A stretch of 7,610 nt of DNA, from contig DSBB01000370.1 of the NCBI GenBank assembly GCA_011046175.1, forward strand, positions 1 to 7,610, in the 5' to 3' direction. Positions 5,248 through 7,610 of the stretch are shown piece by piece. The notes under the pieces are model-generated. The model searched no databases, had not been told where the DNA came from, and saw only the letters and a list, made by a program, of their open reading frames with translations. This DNA is from Candidatus Hydrogenedentota bacterium. GTDB taxonomy: Bacteria; Hydrogenedentota; Hydrogenedentia; Hydrogenedentales; CAITNO01. Positions within the stretch are counted from its first letter, which is position 1. Each line of letters starts with the position of its first letter. Made by a program: the position numbers and the translations under genes.

Positions 5248-5676
5248 ATGAATTCGGAACAATTGCGAGCAATAGTGAAGAATGTTTCTTTCTTCAAGGG
5301 GCTAAGCGAAAGCGATGTGTTCAAGATTTTCAGCAAGGGGATGTCCGTTCGCGTTTCAAAAGATGAAGTGCTGTTCTACAAGAACACCGTCGGCAACCAA
5401 ATGTATGTTGTGTTGACCGGGAAATTGGGGGTATTTAACGGCGACACATGTATTGCCACCCTCGGCGCGGGCGACATGTGCGGCGAGATGGCGCTTGTAA
5501 GTCATGCGCCGCGCAGCGCCACGGTGAAAGCGCTGGAAGACAGTTTGCTTTTTGTCCTTTCCGAGACGACCCTCGAGCGGCTGCTGACCAAACGTGTGGC
5601 CGTACAGCTGTTGTTGAATATTATCAGTACGTTGAGTCAACGCCTGCGCGACACAAACGCCCGTATCACCATGTAG
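5248..5676 (+). CDS. Standalone cyclic-nucleotide-binding (CRP-type) domain protein
   Basis: The 142-residue protein is nearly all one cNMP-binding beta-barrel domain. Visible parts are the opening helix (VSFFKGLSESDVFKIF, 13-28), the strand MYVVLTGKLGVF (52-63), and the phosphate-binding cassette GDMCGEMALVSHAPRSATV (75-93). In that cassette E80 and R89 are the usual ribose and phosphate contacts. A Cys replaces the common Phe before GE. The C-terminal helix (about 118-136) is followed by the stop, so there is no DNA-binding HTH, kinase or channel. It is probably a ligand-dependent partner for another protein; the EIIA fusion 100 bases upstream is the nearest candidate. The ATG at 5248 has GAAAGG about nine bases upstream and starts the conserved domain; a GTG at 5188 is less likely. 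The ligand (cAMP, cGMP or another) cannot be read from sequence. Confidence 0.88.
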   Translation: MNSEQLRAIVKNVSFFKGLSESDVFKIFSKGMSVRVSKDEVLFYKNTVGNQMYVVLTGKLGVFNGDTCIATLGAGDMCGEMALVSHAPRSATVKALEDSLLFVLSETTLERLLTKRVAVQLLLNIISTLSQRLRDTNARITM

Positions 5677-5715
5677 TTGACGGCGGCGACATCGCGCTGA
5701 TGACGGAATGTGATT

Positions 5716-7610
5716 ATGCGTATCGTTGGAAACATAGCGCTCGTGTGCGCAATAATTGCGGCGGCCTCTTTCGCGGACGCGTCCGGGGCCAGGGGCGTTG
5801 TCGTTGCCGATCCGTGCGACAAGCCGTGCATCACGGAAATCGGCGATGTTCCCTGGACGCCCCCCGCTCCTCATGCGCGCCCCAAAGTCATATACGGCGA
5901 AGACGACAGAATAGACGTGTATCAGGAAACCGACGCTGATCGCTTGAAATGGGCGGCCTCCACATGCGCGCTCATCAACTTGAACCGGTTGACGCAGCAC
6001 CCCGATGGTTCGTGGACAATCTCGTCGCCGAGCGCCTATACAAGGTGGGGACTTCCCGCCTGCGAAGACGAACCTTTTGGCGACCAGCCTTCCGCCGCGT
6101 TCTGCACGGGCTTCATGGTGGGCGAGGATATGATTGTCACCGCGGGACATTGTTATAACACGAACTCGCTTTCGAGTGTGCGCTTTATTTTCGGGTTTTG
6201 GATGCTTGATGAAACGACGCCCCGCCTGGATTTCCTGGAAAGCGAGGTGTACCAAGGCGTCGAAGTGGTCAGTTATGAGTCGAGCGGAGCGTATGATCAT
6301 TCCGTCGTGCGGGTGGACCGTCCCATCACCGCGCCGGGGGCGGAGCCCTTTTTGCTTCGGCGGACGGGCGTTGTCGAGGCCGGCGAATACGTGGGGGTTA
6401 TCGGCCATCCGGCGGGATTGCCCATGAAAATAGCCTTCGGCGACACTTATGTGCGCAACGCCGACACGGACGGATATTTTGTGGCGAATCTCGACACGTA
6501 CGGCGGCAATTCCGGTTCCCCTGTAATCAATACGTTCACAGGCATGCTCGAGGGCATTCTGGTGCGGGGCGCGACGGACTTTGTCCAGGACTATGAGAAC
6601 AATTGCTTCTACAGCAATGCGTATCCCAACGACGGGGGACGGGGCGAAGATGTCACCAAGGCAACTGTTTTCGCGCCTTATGTGCCGGGGCCGGAAGGGA
6701 ACCAGGGCGTTTTAAGTTTGGACGCCGCCTACTATTTCTGTGATGACATTGTCACGGTGACGGTGGTGGACGTTGACCTTGAAGGCGAAACGGCCGTTGC
6801 CGTGGACATAACCACCATGTCCGGCGACACGGAAACGTTGACGCTGCCGGCGGACCCGGAGATACCGAGCAGATTTGAAGCCGCTATTATGGCGCAGCCC
6901 GGACCGGCTGCGCCGGACTCAGGAGCGCTGGACGTAATCCATGGAGATGTTATTTCCGCCTTCTACCTTGATGAGGTAAGCGAGACGGGTATGCCGCAGA
7001 TGCGCGTGGAAACGGCGGTTGTGGATTGTGAACCGCCGCAAGTCACCAACGTGCAGGTCGCCTTTGTCAGCGGCACGCAAGTGCAGATACACGTCGCGAC
7101 AGACGAAACGGCGACGGTGACCATTCATTTCGGCGAAGCGTGCGATTCCCTCGCCTATGTGGCAAACTCCGCGTGGAACACGGAACACGTCATTTCTCTG
7201 AGCGGGTTTGCCCCCGACACCGCCTACTACTTCGCCGTTGCCGCCGAGGACCGCGCGGGGAACGGCAGTTATGTGGACAACGACGGCGCGTGCTATTCGT
7301 TTGTCACTTACAGCAGTTTGAATTACTACACCGAATATTTTACCTTGTCAAACCCTGTGGATTTGCACTACCGACAAGCGATATTTACACCGTATGATCA
7401 TCCCAACCACTATCAGGCGTGCATTACAAGCGTGATTGCGCTGCCTGTCGCCCCCGGCGGCGAACAGATTTCGCTGGGCGACGACGCGTATGCTGAGATT
7501 CCCTTTACCCATGGCGCGCCCATTACCTTTTACGGCGCGGACTACGATTGCATGTATATCGGCAGCAACGGATATATTACCTTTGGCGCGGGTGACGATA
7601 CGTATCAACC
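5716..7610 (+). CDS. Secreted trypsin-like serine protease with C-terminal beta-sandwich domains (3' end outside window)
   Basis: The frame runs without a stop from 5716 to the window end, giving 631 codons. A signal peptide is clear: MRIV, a hydrophobic core, and cleavage after ADA (20-22). A pro-like region with YGEDDR (60-65) leads into an S1/S1B (trypsin/V8-type) protease. The triad is H145 in VTAGHC, D194 in YDHSVVRVD, and S266 in GGNSGSP, so it should be active. Behind it lie a beta-rich segment (about 335-438, starting FCDDIVTVTVVDVDL and ending VVDCEPP) and a fibronectin type III-like domain (about 440-534, ending APDTAYYFAVAAEDRAGN then SFVTY). A further domain contains YIGSNGYITFG near the edge. 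Paired cysteines (C34/C38 and others) suggest disulfides outside the cytoplasm. It begins 39 bases after the cyclic-nucleotide gene. The ATG has a weak ribosome site (CGGA); an in-frame GTG at 5710 is an alternative. The substrate is unknown. Confidence 0.9.
   Translation, partial: MRIVGNIALVCAIIAAASFADASGARGVVVADPCDKPCITEIGDVPWTPPAPHARPKVIYGEDDRIDVYQETDADRLKWAASTCALINLNRLTQHPDGSWTISSPSAYTRWGLPACEDEPFGDQPSAAFCTGFMVGEDMIVTAGHCYNTNSLSSVRFIFGFWMLDETTPRLDFLESEVYQGVEVVSYESSGAYDHSVVRVDRPITAPGAEPFLLRRTGVVEAGEYVGVIGHPAGLPMKIAFGDTYVRNADTDGYFVANLDTYGGNSGSPVINTFTGMLEGILVRGATDFVQDYENNCFYSNAYPNDGGRGEDVTKATVFAPYVPGPEGNQGVLSLDAAYYFCDDIVTVTVVDVDLEGETAVAVDITTMSGDTETLTLPADPEIPSRFEAAIMAQPGPAAPDSGALDVIHGDVISAFYLDEVSETGMPQMRVETAVVDCEPPQVTNVQVAFVSGTQVQIHVATDETATVTIHFGEACDSLAYVANSAWNTEHVISLSGFAPDTAYYFAVAAEDRAGNGSYVDNDGACYSFVTYSSLNYYTEYFTLSNPVDLHYRQAIFTPYDHPNHYQACITSVIALPVAPGGEQISLGDDAYAEIPFTHGAPITFYGADYDCMYIGSNGYITFGAGDDTYQ

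Noticed and set aside
5231..5251. Six-residue frame whose TGA stop overlaps the ATG at 5248
   Set aside because: The overlap could suggest a leader peptide, but a frame this short is expected by chance and its sequence shows no attenuator or repeated codons.
4427..5272. A 281-codon leftward open frame
   Set aside because: It is antisense to the EIIA/zinc-ribbon gene, whose motifs are unmistakable, and shows no domain of its own.
5356..6408. A 350-codon leftward open frame
   Set aside because: It crosses two clear rightward genes (the cyclic-nucleotide protein and the protease), is rich in Arg and His as expected of antisense translation, and has no recognisable motif.

Overview
The window is a moderately GC-rich bacterial chromosome segment of housekeeping genes, with an exported multidomain protease running off the right end. 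The protease family (a tyrosine-glycine-acidic N-terminal signature, then several beta-sandwich domains), the fusion of a PTS EIIA domain to a zinc ribbon, and the standalone cyclic-nucleotide domain suggest an uncultured, Gram-negative-type lineage such as a PVC-group relative or Hydrogenedentota. That placement is an inference from protein style, not a phylogeny. I see no tRNA, rRNA, CRISPR, transposase, phage or resistance gene.

Layout. Positions 1-236 carry no supportable gene. They hold a hairpin that may terminate the leftward operon, plus a small cluster of direct and inverted repeats. Positions 237-1586 (minus strand) are a two-gene translation operon: rpmE, encoding a cysteine-free (type B-like) ribosomal protein L31 that starts at TTG, and prfA, encoding release factor 1, six bases downstream. 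A divergent control region (about 1587-1863) separates it from a rightward gene for a YacP/Rae1-like NYN ribonuclease (1864-2412). Rightward genes continue with a HinT-like HIT protein (2582-2929), shikimate dehydrogenase aroE (2986-3855), an unrecognised 64-residue protein (3971-4165), an EIIA/zinc-ribbon fusion (4316-5146), a cyclic-nucleotide-binding protein (5248-5676) and the secreted trypsin-like protease (5716 to beyond 7610).

How the genes relate. Three genes at the left concern translation: a ribosomal protein, a termination factor, and a nuclease whose Bacillus relative acts at the ribosomal A site. HinT and AroE may be co-transcribed but serve unrelated tasks. The EIIA fusion and the cyclic-nucleotide protein look like signalling proteins and could form a small regulatory pair. 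The protease is an export product with an intact catalytic triad. Two promoters, before hinT and before the EIIA gene, share one layout: TTGATT, a 17-base spacer, a TGn extension and a -10 box.

The window is mostly ordinary. The items most worth a second look are the EIIA/zinc-ribbon fusion, the exported protease with its stacked accessory domains, the rpmE leader and palindromic divergent promoter, the repeat cluster at 68-147, and the small conserved-looking protein.
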